A DNA stretch of 64,000 nt from Streptomyces roseifaciens (lineage in GTDB: Bacteria; Actinomycetota; Actinomycetes; Streptomycetales; Streptomycetaceae): the NCBI RefSeq assembly GCF_001445655.1, contig NZ_LNBE01000003.1, forward strand, positions 1,036,530 through 1,100,529. Direction: 5' to 3'. The position numbers were made by a program, and so were the translations under genes. Positions 41,018 through 50,170 of the stretch are shown piece by piece. Positions within the stretch are counted from its first letter, which is position 1; each line of letters opens with the position of its first letter. Below the pieces are notes generated by a model. It searched no databases, was not told where the DNA came from, and was given only the letters and a program-made list of their open reading frames with translations.

Positions 41018-42096
41018 GCACGACCCCGTCGGCCGCGACCGACGCGATACGCCGGCACGACCCCGAGGTGCGCGGCTTCGCCAGCGACAACTACGCGGGC
41101 GCGCACCCCGAGATCCTCGCGGCGCTCGCCCTCGCCAACGGCGGCCACCAGGTCTCCTACGGCGAGGACGACTACACCGCCCACCTCCAGGACGTGATGC
41201 GCGGGCACTTCGGCCCCACCGCCGAGGCGTTCCCGGTCTTCAACGGGACGGGCGCCAACGTCGTCGCCCTCCAGGCCCTGACCGAGCGCTGGGGCGCGGT
41301 GATCTGCGCCGGCAGCGCGCACATCCACGTCGACGAGTGCGGTGCGCCCGAGCGCGTCGGCGGCCTGAAGCTGCTGACCGTGCCCACCGAGCACGGCAAG
41401 CTCACCCCGGAGCTGATCGACCGCGAGGCCTTCGGCTGGGACGACGAGCACCGGGCGCAGCCCCAGGTCGTGTCGATCACCCAGACCACCGAGCTGGGCA
41501 CGTGCTACACGCCCGAGGAGATCCGGGAGATCTGCGACCACGCCCACGAGCGGGGCATGAAGGTCCACCTCGACGGCGCGCGCATCGCCAACGCCGCGGC
41601 CACGCTCGGCGTGCCGCTGCGGGCCTTCACCACCGACGCCGGCGTGGACGTGCTCTCCTTCGGCGGCACGAAGAACGGCATGGTCTTCGGCGAGTGCGTC
41701 GTCGTCCTGAACCCGGACGCGGTGCGGGCGATGAAGCACCTGCGCAAGATGTCCATGCAGCTCGCCTCCAAGATGCGGTTCGTCTCGGCCCAGTTCGAGG
41801 CCCTGCTCAGCGGCGACCTGTGGCTGCGCAGCGCCTCGCACGCCAACGCCATGGCCGCGCGCCTGGCCGAGCGCGTGCGGACCGTCGAGGGCGTGGAGGT
41901 CCTGCACCCGGTGCAGTCCAACGCCGTCTTCGCCCGGCTCCCGCACGACGTGAGCGAGCGCCTGCAGAAGCGCTACCGCTTCTACTTCTGGGACGAGGGC
42001 GCCGGCGACGTGCGCTGGATGTGCTCCTTCGACACCACCGAGGCCGACGTCGACGCCTTCGCGGCGGCGCTCGCCGAGGAGATGGGCCGGCAGTAG
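41014..42096 (+). CDS. Low-specificity threonine aldolase / beta-eliminating lyase family
   Basis: PLP enzyme of 360 aa that cleaves beta-hydroxy amino acids, typically threonine to glycine and acetaldehyde. GFASDNYAGAHPEILAAL at the start, HIHVDECGAPE, LDGARIANAA with the cofactor Asp, and the Schiff-base lysine K220 in SFGGTKNG. GTG at 41014 overlaps the SDR stop (GTGA); a GTG at 40996 is possible. Last gene of the DUF6421 operon, closed by a strong terminator. Confidence 0.9.
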   Translation: MSTTPSAATDAIRRHDPEVRGFASDNYAGAHPEILAALALANGGHQVSYGEDDYTAHLQDVMRGHFGPTAEAFPVFNGTGANVVALQALTERWGAVICAGSAHIHVDECGAPERVGGLKLLTVPTEHGKLTPELIDREAFGWDDEHRAQPQVVSITQTTELGTCYTPEEIREICDHAHERGMKVHLDGARIANAAATLGVPLRAFTTDAGVDVLSFGGTKNGMVFGECVVVLNPDAVRAMKHLRKMSMQLASKMRFVSAQFEALLSGDLWLRSASHANAMAARLAERVRTVEGVEVLHPVQSNAVFARLPHDVSERLQKRYRFYFWDEGAGDVRWMCSFDTTEADVDAFAAALAEEMGRQ

Positions 42097-42150
42097 GGGC
42101 CCGCGCCCGTCCGTCCGGAAACGGCGGGAACGGGCGGAAAAGAGCAGCAA

Positions 42151-42184
42151 GAAGCCCCCGGCCGCGCTCGCGGCCGGGGGCTTC
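42151..42184. terminator. 14-bp terminator hairpin
   Basis: GAAGCCCCCGGCCG (42151-42164) pairs with CGGCCGGGGGCTTC (42171-42184) around a 6-base loop, between the convergent threonine aldolase and PlsC genes. Confidence 0.88.
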
Positions 42185-42214
42185 TCCTTCGGTTCCGTGG
42201 GATTTGTACGGGGC

Positions 42215-42946
42215 CTAGCCGCGCCGGTCCGCGGCGGCCGCCGCGTGCGGTGCGGGCGCCGTGCCGCCGAGGTGGGCCGGGATCCACCAGGTGTCGTTCG
42301 CGTCCTTGGGGCGCACGGGATAGGCGCGCTGGGCCGCCTCCAGGAGATCCTGCACCCGGGAGCGCACCCGGTCGGTGACGGTGTCCGCGTGCTCGGCGGG
42401 GTCGGCGGTCATCGGCTCGCCGACCCGTATGGTGATCGGCACGTGGTTGCGGCCCAGGTCGCGCTTGTGACCCTTGGTCCACAGCCGCTGGGTGCCCCAC
42501 AGCGCCATCGGCAGCAGCGGCACCCCGGCCTCCTGCGCGAGCCGCGCCGCGCCGGACTTGAAGTTCTTGAGCGTGAACGACTGGGAGATCGTCGCCTCCG
42601 GGAAGACACCGATGATCTCGCCCGAGCGCAGCGCCGAGAGCGCGTGCTTGTAGGCGTCCATGCCGGCCGCGCGGTCCACGGGGATGTGCTTCATCGCGCG
42701 CATCAGCGGCCCCGACACCTTGTGCCGGAAGACGGACTCCTTCGCCATGAACCGCACCAGCCGCTTGGCGGGGCGGGCGGTCAGGCCGCAGAAGACGAAG
42801 TCGAGGTAGCCGATGTGGTTGCTCACCAGGACCGCCCCGCCCCGCGCCGGGACGTGCTCGGTTCCCTGGATGTCGAAGCGCAGGTCGAGCGCCTTGAACA
42901 TGGTGCGGGCGACACCGATCACCGGGGGATAGACGAGCTCTGCCAT
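42215..42946 (-). CDS. 1-acyl-sn-glycerol-3-phosphate acyltransferase (PlsC-like)
   Basis: 243-aa membrane-associated acyltransferase in phospholipid synthesis. Catalytic NHxxxxD box in SNHIGYLDF (H44, D49), glycerol-phosphate region GVFPEATIS in place of FPEGTRS, and PLLPMALWGTQRLW. ATG at 42946 with GAAGGA about 12 bases upstream. Stands alone. The Ala in FPEAT is a common actinobacterial variant. Confidence 0.9.
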   Translation of the reverse strand: MAELVYPPVIGVARTMFKALDLRFDIQGTEHVPARGGAVLVSNHIGYLDFVFCGLTARPAKRLVRFMAKESVFRHKVSGPLMRAMKHIPVDRAAGMDAYKHALSALRSGEIIGVFPEATISQSFTLKNFKSGAARLAQEAGVPLLPMALWGTQRLWTKGHKRDLGRNHVPITIRVGEPMTADPAEHADTVTDRVRSRVQDLLEAAQRAYPVRPKDANDTWWIPAHLGGTAPAPHAAAAADRRG

Positions 42947-43204
42947 CGGGGGAGGTTCCTTCCGGGCCTGGGGAGGGGACTCCCGGCTGAAGTGCTGCTT
43001 CTGTTGCTGATGTACTGCTGTCCCGCCGTACATCGGCGTACCGGCTAAGTTACGCGGCCGTAGGGTGTGGCTTCTGGCAGATCGTGCCTGAATGCCCGGC
43101 CCGGGGCCAGCGAGGACGGCCCGGCGGCCGCGAGATCCTCATCACGTAGGCCGGAAACCAGCCGGAAATCACCGGCGGGTGCGGCGGAATTTTCTCCGGT
43201 GCCC

Positions 43205-43600
43205 ATGGCGCTGCACCTGGGGACGCATGGCCGGTCGAGGCCTGGACGGAACGGGAAGGCGGGGCGGAGCGTGCTGCGCGAGGGCGACGAGGGGCTGCGG
43301 CTGGAGGCCGCCGACATCGGCGGGGAGCTGGGGGAGCGCGCCACGCTCGTGCAGTTCTCCAGCGCCTTCTGTCAGCCCTGCCGGGCGACCAGGCGCACCC
43401 TGGAGCAGGTCGTGGCCATGGTCGGCGGGGTCGCCCACGTCGAGGTCGACGCGGAGGCGCACCTCGCCCTCGTACGGGCCCTGGAGATCACCGCGACGCC
43501 CACCGTCCTCGTCCTCGACGCCGCCGGCCGCATCGTGCGCCGCGCGGCCGGGCAGCCGCGCAAGGCCGACGTCATCGCGGCGCTCGGCGCGGCGGTGTGA
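43205..43600 (+). CDS. Thioredoxin-fold protein
   Basis: 131-aa protein with the redox motif SSAFCQPCRATRRTLE (C56, C59) and cis-Pro region TATPTVLVLDAAGRIVRRAAG. The CQPC dipeptide differs from the classical CGPC, which may shift redox potential. The start is uncertain: ATG 43205 is used, with GTG 43271 giving a shorter form that still holds the whole fold. Transcribed away from PlsC. Likely cytoplasmic thiol-disulfide or resistance role. Confidence 0.82.
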   Translation: MALHLGTHGRSRPGRNGKAGRSVLREGDEGLRLEAADIGGELGERATLVQFSSAFCQPCRATRRTLEQVVAMVGGVAHVEVDAEAHLALVRALEITATPTVLVLDAAGRIVRRAAGQPRKADVIAALGAAV

Positions 43601-43812
43601 GCCGCGGTGATCGTGATCCCTCTCCCATCTCCCGGGCCGCCCTTGACGCTCCGCACCGCGAATCGTCAGTGTGACGTCGTGTGGCCAGGACCGTTTCTCC
43701 ACGGACGCGCGCACGTCGACCTGCTGCGGACGGCGAGCGCGTGCTGTCCGGGCGCGTGAGCGACGCGACGACCGTTCGGATCGGCTCGACCCTCCAGCAG
43801 AAGGACAGTTCC

Positions 43813-44316
43813 ATGACGGCCATGCCCGGGCTCGGCACCTCCCTCGCCACCCCCGAACTGCTGCGCTCCGTCTTCCGCCGGCACGCCGCCGGCGTCGCCG
43901 TGATCACCGCGCAGGGTGCGCGCCCGGTCGGCTTCACGGCCACCTCGCTGACGTCCGTCGCCGCGGAGCCTCCCCTGGTCTCCTTCGGGGTGGGCACCGG
44001 CTCGTCCAGCTGGCCCGTGCTCGCCGAGGCGGAACACGTCGGCGTGCACATACTCGGCGAGCACCAGCGGGAGCTGGCCGCGACCTTCGCGCGCAGCGGT
44101 GCCGACCGCTTCGCCGCGCCCACGAGCTGGCGTCCCGGGCCGGAGGGCGTGCCGCTGCTGGACGGCGTCCTCGCGTGGCTGGTGTGCCGCGTGGTGGCCC
44201 GGGTGCCCGCCGGGGACCACCGGGTCGTGCTCGCCGAGGTCGTCGCGGGCGACTCCGCGGGGGCGGGCCGTCCGCTCGTCTATCACCAGGGGCGCTTCAA
44301 CGGTCTGCGGGACTGA
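43813..44316 (+). CDS. Flavin reductase-like, FMN-binding protein
   Basis: 167-aa split-barrel flavin reductase: FRRHAAGVAVITAQG, VGFTATSLTSVAAEPPLVSFGVG and DGVLAWLVCRVVARVPAGDHRVVLAEVV match the HpaC/flavin-reductase family that supplies reduced flavin to monooxygenases. ATG at 43813 with AAGGACAGTTCC upstream; upstream in-frame starts lack a site. No two-component monooxygenase gene is adjacent; EtfBA follows. Confidence 0.88.
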   Translation: MTAMPGLGTSLATPELLRSVFRRHAAGVAVITAQGARPVGFTATSLTSVAAEPPLVSFGVGTGSSSWPVLAEAEHVGVHILGEHQRELAATFARSGADRFAAPTSWRPGPEGVPLLDGVLAWLVCRVVARVPAGDHRVVLAEVVAGDSAGAGRPLVYHQGRFNGLRD

Positions 44317-44504
44317 GACGTCCCGCGTTCCCCGCGTTGGACAGATCACAGCCGACCGGCCTTGCGCCCGGGTGAACGGGTCGGTGTACTGACGAGTAAC
44401 ATTCCGTTCGAGGCGCGGCCCGCCACGGGCGGAATCCGCCCCACAAGGCGCCTATGCTGCCTGCCAAGGCAGCTACGAAGAGACGATGCAGTAGGAGAGC
44501 CGGC

Positions 44505-45293
44505 GTGAGCTTGAGGATCGTTGTCACTGTGAAGTACGTGCCCGACGCCACCGGCGACCGGCACTTCGCCGAAGACCTGACCGTCGACCGCGACGACGTT
44601 GACGGCCTGCTCTCGGAGCTCGACGAGTACGCGGTCGAGCAGGCGCTGCAGATCAAGGAGGCGGCCGACGACGACGCGGAGATCACCGTCCTGACCGTCG
44701 GCCCCGAGGACGCCAAGGACGCGCTGCGCAAGGCGCTTTCCATGGGTGCGGACAAGGCCGTCCACGTCGAGGACGACGACCTCCACGGCACCGACGCCCT
44801 CGGCACCTCGCTGGTGCTGGCCAAGGCCCTGGAGCACGTCGGCTACGACCTGGTCGTCTCCGGCATGGCCTCCACCGACGGCGGCATGGGCGTCGTCCCG
44901 GCGATGCTCGCCGAGCGCCTGGGCGTCCCGCAGGTCACCCTGCTCTCCGAGGTCAAGGTCGAGGACGGCAAGGTCACCGGCCGCCGCGACGGCGACGCCG
45001 CCAGCGAGCAGCTGGAGGCCTCCCTCCCGGCCGTCGTCTCCGTGACCGACCAGTCCGGCGAGGCCCGCTACCCGTCCTTCAAGGGCATCATGGCGGCCAA
45101 GAAGAAGCCGGTGGAGTCCCTGGACCTCTCCGACCTCGGCCTCGAGGCCGAGGAGGTCGGCCTGGAGGGTGCCTGGACCAAGGTCGACGAGGCCACGGAG
45201 CGCCCGGCCCGCACGGCCGGCACCGTCGTCAAGGACGAGGGCGAGGGCGGCAAGCAGCTCGCCGAGTTCCTCGCGGGCCAGAAGTTCATCTGA
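44505..45293 (+). CDS. etfB: Electron transfer flavoprotein beta subunit
   Basis: 262 aa. Transfers electrons from acyl-CoA and related dehydrogenases, together with the alpha subunit, to the membrane quinone pool. VTVKYVPDA at the N-terminus, DEYAVEQALQIKE, and VSGMASTDGGMGVVPAMLAE are typical of EtfB, with the AMP-binding region present. GTG at 44505 with TAGGAGAGCCG upstream. EtfA follows 57 bases later. Confidence 0.95.
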   Translation: MSLRIVVTVKYVPDATGDRHFAEDLTVDRDDVDGLLSELDEYAVEQALQIKEAADDDAEITVLTVGPEDAKDALRKALSMGADKAVHVEDDDLHGTDALGTSLVLAKALEHVGYDLVVSGMASTDGGMGVVPAMLAERLGVPQVTLLSEVKVEDGKVTGRRDGDAASEQLEASLPAVVSVTDQSGEARYPSFKGIMAAKKKPVESLDLSDLGLEAEEVGLEGAWTKVDEATERPARTAGTVVKDEGEGGKQLAEFLAGQKFI

Positions 45294-45350
45294 GCTCTCT
45301 GATCCCGAACGAACCGTCACCCGCCCCACTTTTTCCGCAGGAGCAACGCC

Positions 45351-46313
45351 ATGGCTGAAGTCCTCGTCTACGTCGACCACGTGGACGGCGCCGTCCGCAA
45401 GCCCACCCTCGAACTGCTCACCCTCGCCCGCCGCATCGGCGAGCCCGTCGCCGTGCACCTGGGCGCCGGTGCCGACGCCGCGGCCGCCGTGCTCGGCGAG
45501 TACGGCGCGGTGAAGGTCCTCGCGGCCGACGCGTCCGAGTTCGCCGACTACCTCGTCGCGCCGAAGGTCGACGCGCTGGAGGCCGCGTACAACGCCGTCT
45601 CGCCGGCCGCCGTGCTGCTGCCGTCCTCCGCCGAGGGCAAGGAGATCGCGGCCCGCCTCGCGGTCCGCATCGGCTCCGGCATCATCACCGACGCCGTCGA
45701 CCTGGAGGCCGGCGCCGAGGGCCCGGTGGCCACGCAGTCCGTCTTCGCGGCCTCGTACTCCACCAAGTCCCGCGTCACCAAGGGCACCCCGGTCATCACC
45801 GTCAAGCCCAACTCCGCCGCTCCGGAGGCCGCCCAGGCCGCCGGCACGGTCGAGCAGCTCGCCGTCGCCTTCGGCGAGAAGTCCACCGGCACCAAGGTCG
45901 TCTCCCGCACCCCGCGCGAGTCGACGGGCCGCCCCGAGCTGACCGAGGCCGCGATCGTGGTCTCCGGCGGCCGCGGCGTCAACGGCGCCGAGAACTTCTC
46001 GATCATCGAGGCCCTGGCCGACTCGCTCGGCGCGGCCGTCGGCGCCTCCCGCGCCGCCGTGGACGCCGGCTGGTACCCGCACACCAACCAGGTCGGCCAG
46101 ACCGGCAAGTCCGTCTCGCCGCAGCTGTACATCGCGGCGGGCATCTCCGGCGCCATCCAGCACCGGGCCGGCATGCAGACCTCGAAGACCATCGTGGCCG
46201 TCAACAAGGACGCCGAGGCCCCGATCTTCGACCTGGTCGACTACGGCGTGGTCGGCGACCTCTTCGAGGTCGTCCCGCAGCTGACCGACGAGGTCAAGAC
46301 CCGCAAGGGCTGA
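45351..46313 (+). CDS. etfA: Electron transfer flavoprotein alpha subunit
   Basis: 320 aa. The C-terminal FAD domain has VSGGRGVNG, GASRAAVDAGWYPHTNQ, GQTGKSVSPQLYIAAGISG and TIVAVNKDAEAPIFDLVDY, all standard EtfA motifs. ATG with CGCAGGAGCAACGCC upstream. Operon partner of etfB; closed by the hairpin at 46336-46365. Confidence 0.95.
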   Translation: MAEVLVYVDHVDGAVRKPTLELLTLARRIGEPVAVHLGAGADAAAAVLGEYGAVKVLAADASEFADYLVAPKVDALEAAYNAVSPAAVLLPSSAEGKEIAARLAVRIGSGIITDAVDLEAGAEGPVATQSVFAASYSTKSRVTKGTPVITVKPNSAAPEAAQAAGTVEQLAVAFGEKSTGTKVVSRTPRESTGRPELTEAAIVVSGGRGVNGAENFSIIEALADSLGAAVGASRAAVDAGWYPHTNQVGQTGKSVSPQLYIAAGISGAIQHRAGMQTSKTIVAVNKDAEAPIFDLVDYGVVGDLFEVVPQLTDEVKTRKG

Positions 46314-46335
46314 CCCCGCGGCACCACCGTGCCGA

Positions 46336-46365
46336 GGCCCCCGTACGCGACGGCGTGCGGGGGCC
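46336..46365 (+). terminator. Terminator after etfA
   Basis: GGCCCCCGTACGC (46336-46348) pairs with GCGTGCGGGGGCC (46353-46365), 13 bp with one G-T position and a 4-base loop, 23 bases past the etfA stop. Confidence 0.82.
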
Positions 46366-46515
46366 CCGTCATGCACGGACGGCCCTGCCCGCCGGCGGCC
46401 GCCGTCCTGTTGACCCGCCGCCGGGCCGTCGATAGCTTCGCCCGCACGGACGATCGGTTCCGTCTGTGGAGGTACCTTCCGGCACCGGCCGGGAGGCTGT
46501 GCGGAGGGGTGTGCC

Positions 46516-47790
46516 ATGGGACAGCACGGGACGGTCGCGACGACCTTCGCGAGCGCGGTGGGGGAGCGCATAGGCGCCTCCCTCGCGGGCGTCGACGCCG
46601 AGCTCGCGCGCCGCTACCCCGGCGACCCCGGCACCCGCCAGCCCGTCCACACCGTCTACGTCCCCGCCGACGTCTTCGCCGCCGACACCGTCCGCTTCTG
46701 GGGCGGCCGGGCGCTCGCCGCCCTCGACGAGCACGCGCCCGACGCCGCCTCCCTCGCCGCCGTCCTCGGCCTCCCCGAGGCCCTCGCCGGCCCCGTCCAC
46801 GACCGCGTGCGCGCCAAACTGGAGCGGGAGCCCGTCGAGGACCTCCGCATCGACTTCGAGGACGGCTACGGGCCGCGCCCCGACGACGAGGAGGACGCGG
46901 CGGCCGCCCGTGCGGCACGGCTGGTGGCCGGGATGTACGAGGAGGGCACCGCGGCGCCCTTCATGGGCATCCGCATGAAGTGCATGGAGGCGGCCGTCCG
47001 GGACCGCGGCATCCGCACCCTCGACATCTTCCTCACCGGCCTGATGGAGGCCGGAGGGCTGCCCGAAGGGCTGCTCCTCACCCTCCCCAAGGTCACCTAC
47101 GCCGAGCAGGTGGCCGCCATGGCCGAGCTCGCCGGGGAGTTCGAGAAGGCGCGGGGGCTGGAGCCCGGCCGGATCCGCTTCGAGATACAGATCGAGACCA
47201 CGCAGGCGATCCTCGGGGCCGACGGGCGCGCCACCGTCGCCCGGATGATCGACGCGGCGGGCGGCCGCGCGACCTCGCTGCACTACGGAACCTTCGACTA
47301 CAGCGCCGCCTGCGGCGTGGGCGCCGCGCACCAGTCGCCCGACCACCCCGTGGCCGACCACGCGAAGGCCGTCATGCAGGTGGCCGCTGCGGGCACCGGC
47401 GTCCGCGTCTCCGACGGCTCGACCAACGTCCTGCCCGTCGGGCCGACACCCCAGGTGCACGCCGCCTGGCGGCTCCACCACGGCCTCGTGCGCCGGTCGT
47501 TGACGCGCGCCTACTACCAGGGCTGGGACATGCACCCGGGTCATCTGCCCACCCGCTACGCCGCGGTGTACGCCTTCTACCGCGAGGGCCTGGAGAGCGC
47601 GGCCGCCCGCCTGGACGCCTACGTCAACCGCTCCGGCGGCGACATCCTCGACGAGCCCGCCACCGCGCGGGCGCTCAGCGGTCACCTGCTGCGCGGCCTG
47701 GACTGCGGCGCCGTGGACGCGGCGGAGGTGACGGCCCTGACGGGCCTGAGCCGCGACGGCCTGGAGGGGCTCGCCGGGCGGACGGGCTGA
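46516..47790 (+). CDS. DUF6986 / aldolase-citrate lyase-like barrel protein
   Basis: 424-aa protein resembling the HpcH/HpaI aldolase and citrate lyase beta superfamily, annotated in Streptomyces as DUF6986. LRIDFEDGYGPRPDDEEDA provides acidic metal-ligand candidates, then LTLPKVTYAEQVAAM and FEIQIETTQAILGADG, where superfamily members bind Mg and substrate. ATG with a GGAGGGGTGTGCC-like site. Stand-alone; substrate unknown. Confidence 0.78.
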   Translation: MGQHGTVATTFASAVGERIGASLAGVDAELARRYPGDPGTRQPVHTVYVPADVFAADTVRFWGGRALAALDEHAPDAASLAAVLGLPEALAGPVHDRVRAKLEREPVEDLRIDFEDGYGPRPDDEEDAAAARAARLVAGMYEEGTAAPFMGIRMKCMEAAVRDRGIRTLDIFLTGLMEAGGLPEGLLLTLPKVTYAEQVAAMAELAGEFEKARGLEPGRIRFEIQIETTQAILGADGRATVARMIDAAGGRATSLHYGTFDYSAACGVGAAHQSPDHPVADHAKAVMQVAAAGTGVRVSDGSTNVLPVGPTPQVHAAWRLHHGLVRRSLTRAYYQGWDMHPGHLPTRYAAVYAFYREGLESAAARLDAYVNRSGGDILDEPATARALSGHLLRGLDCGAVDAAEVTALTGLSRDGLEGLAGRTG

Positions 47791-47812
47791 ACTCCCGCCC
47801 CAGGTTCCTCCC

Positions 47813-48862
47813 TCAGCCCTCGGTGGGGGGCAGCTCGCCCGAGCCGCGGACGATCAGACGGGTCGGCAGCTCCACCCGCTGCGGCGGCTCCGCCACCCCG
47901 TCCAGCCGGCGGAACAGCCGTTCGGCGGCGGTGCGGCCCAGCCGGGCCGCGTCCTGGGCGACGACGGTGACGCCGGGGGAGAGCAGGTCGGCCAGTTCGA
48001 GGTCGTCGAAGCCCACGAGGGCGACCGGGCGGGGCGAGCGGGCCAGGACGCGTACGACCGTGGCCGTCACCCGGTTGTTGCCGGCGAACAGCGCGGTCAC
48101 CGGCTGCGGCCCGGCGAGCATCCGCTCCGCCTCGGCGCGCACGTGCTCGGGAGCCGTGGGTCCCAGGGACACCCAGGACTCGTCCACGGGCAGGCCGGCG
48201 GCGGCCATGGCGGCGCGGTAGCCGCGCAGCCGCTCCGTGGCGGTGTGGATGCGCGGGCGGTCGCCGATGAAGCCGATGCGGCGGTGGCCGTGCGCGACGA
48301 GGTGGGCGACGCCCTCGCGGGCGCCGCCGAAGCTGTCGGAGAGCACGACGTCGGCGTCGGTCCGGCCGGCCGGGCGGTCGACGAAGACCGTGGCGATGCC
48401 CGCCGCGATCTCCGGTTCGAGGTAGCGGTGGTCGTCGCCGGCCGGGATGATGATCAGACCGTCGACCCGGCGGGCGCAGAAGGCCAGCGCGAGCTCCCGC
48501 TCGCGCTCCGGGTCCTCCGCGCTGGAGCCGTTGATGAGCAGGGCGCCGTGGGCGCGGGCGACCTCCTCGACGGCCCGGTTGAGGGGCGCGTAGAAGGGGT
48601 CGGCGAGGTCTTCGAGGACGAGCCCGATGGAGGCGGTGCGGCCCTTGCGCAGGATGCGGGCGCTGTCGTTGCGCCGGAAGCCCAGGGCCGTGATCGCGTC
48701 CTGCACGCGCCGCTCGGTGTCGGGGGTGACGCCCGGCTCTCCGTTCACCACCCGGGAGACGGTCTTCAGGCCGACGCCGGCGCGGGCCGCCACGTCCTTC
48801 ATCGTCGGGCGGGCGCCGTATCGGGAGGAGGGGCTGCGGGCGGGCTGGGCGCTGCTCGACAC
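47813..48862 (-). CDS. LacI-family transcriptional regulator
   Basis: 349 aa. Helix-turn-helix and hinge at residues 20-70 (TMKDVAARAGVGLKTVSRVVNG), then a periplasmic-binding-like ligand domain ending in a LacI/PurR-type dimer surface. Divergent from a ROK glucokinase gene; the perfect palindrome GACAACGTTGTC lies between them and has the central CG step typical of LacI-family operators. Effector is probably a sugar or sugar phosphate. Confidence 0.92.
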   Translation of the reverse strand: MSSSAQPARSPSSRYGARPTMKDVAARAGVGLKTVSRVVNGEPGVTPDTERRVQDAITALGFRRNDSARILRKGRTASIGLVLEDLADPFYAPLNRAVEEVARAHGALLINGSSAEDPERERELALAFCARRVDGLIIIPAGDDHRYLEPEIAAGIATVFVDRPAGRTDADVVLSDSFGGAREGVAHLVAHGHRRIGFIGDRPRIHTATERLRGYRAAMAAAGLPVDESWVSLGPTAPEHVRAEAERMLAGPQPVTALFAGNNRVTATVVRVLARSPRPVALVGFDDLELADLLSPGVTVVAQDAARLGRTAAERLFRRLDGVAEPPQRVELPTRLIVRGSGELPPTEG

Positions 48863-48916
48863 GGGTGCTCGTCCTTACCAGGGGCCGGTGCGGGATGACG
48901 TCGAGCATAGAGCCTA

Positions 48917-48928
48917 GACAACGTTGTC
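48917..48928. promoter_or_regulatory. LacI-type operator palindrome
   Basis: GACAACGTTGTC is a perfect 12-bp palindrome with a central CG, midway between the divergent LacI regulator and ROK kinase genes. Flanking bases TA/AG extend its partial symmetry. Confidence 0.7.
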
Positions 48929-48991
48929 AGATCCGGACAGACTGGCCTCCGCAGCGCCCGCACCCCCGCCCCACCAGGAGAGATCGTCCCC

Positions 48992-49963
48992 ATGCGCACC
49001 GACTTCGCCGACCTTGTCGCGGCCCTCGACATCGGCGGCACCAAGATCGCGGGCGCGCTGGTGGACGACCGCGGCCGGCTGCTGGCCCGCGCGCAGCGGC
49101 CGACCCCCGCGCGCGAGGACGGCGCCACGGTGATGGGCGCGGTGGCGGAGGTGCTGGAGGAGCTCGGGTGCGCGGCGCAGTGGCCGCGCGTACGGGCCGT
49201 GGGCATCGGCAGCGCGGGGCCGGTGGACGCGTCCCGGGGGACCGTCAGCCCCGTCAACGTCCCCGGCTGGCGGGACTACCCCCTGGTCGCCGAGGTGGCG
49301 CGGCGGGCGGACGGCCTGCCGGTGGTGCTCGTCGGCGACGGTGTCGCGATGACCGCGGCCGAGCACTGGCAGGGCGCCGCCCGGGGGCGCGCGAACGCCC
49401 TCTGCATGGTGGTGTCCACCGGCGTCGGCGGCGGTCTGGTCCTCGGCGGCCGACTGCACCCCGGCCCCACCGGCAACGCGGGCCACATCGGGCACATCAG
49501 CGTCGACCTCGACGGCGACCCCTGCCCCTGCGGCGCCCGCGGCTGCGTCGAGCGCATCGCCAGCGGGCCCAACATCGCCCGCCGCGCGCTGGATGCCGGC
49601 TGGATTCCGGGCCCGGACGGCGACCGGAGCGCCGCGGCCGTCGCAGCGGCCGCCCGGGCGGGCGACGCCGTGGCCCGCGCCTCCTTCGAGCGGGCCGCCC
49701 AGGCCCTGGCCGCGGGCATCGCCGCGACAGCGACGCTGGTCGAGGTCGAGGTCGCCGTCATAGGCGGCGGCGTGGCGGGTGCGGGGGACGTCCTCTTCGC
49801 CCCGCTGCGCGCGCGCCTGCGCGACTACGCGACGCTGTCGTTCGCGGCGGGCATCGAGGTGCTGCCCGCAGAACTGGGCTCCGACGCGGGCCTCGTGGGG
49901 GCCGCCGCGGCGGCCGCGCAGCAACTCGGGCTGTGGACCGCCCGGGAGCCCGGCCCGGCGTAG
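48992..49963 (+). CDS. ROK-family sugar kinase (glucokinase-like)
   Basis: 323-aa ATP-dependent sugar kinase. ATP-phosphate loop ALDIGGTKIAGAL, catalytic region GNAGHIGHISVD, zinc-binding CPCGARGCVE, and VAVIGGGVAGAGD. ATG at 48992 with CAGGAGAGATCGTCCCC upstream. Divergent from the LacI regulator and probably controlled by it. Glucose, N-acetylmannosamine or N-acetylglucosamine are all possible substrates. Confidence 0.9.
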   Translation: MRTDFADLVAALDIGGTKIAGALVDDRGRLLARAQRPTPAREDGATVMGAVAEVLEELGCAAQWPRVRAVGIGSAGPVDASRGTVSPVNVPGWRDYPLVAEVARRADGLPVVLVGDGVAMTAAEHWQGAARGRANALCMVVSTGVGGGLVLGGRLHPGPTGNAGHIGHISVDLDGDPCPCGARGCVERIASGPNIARRALDAGWIPGPDGDRSAAAVAAAARAGDAVARASFERAAQALAAGIAATATLVEVEVAVIGGGVAGAGDVLFAPLRARLRDYATLSFAAGIEVLPAELGSDAGLVGAAAAAAQQLGLWTAREPGPA

Positions 49964-50170
49964 CACCCGGCGGGGGAAGGACCCGGTTCTGTCGTAGAAC
50001 GCGCCGGACAGTGGCGGTAGGGGCCGCTGCTGTGATGGACGCAGCCGGAAGCCCCGGCCGGGGCCCGCCCCTTCCTGCGGGCCGGGGACCTCGGCACCGT
50101 GCCTCTCACACGCGTTTCCGTGGCAAGGTGTTCCGGGCACTTCACAGGGGTCTACGGAGAAGGGGGAACC

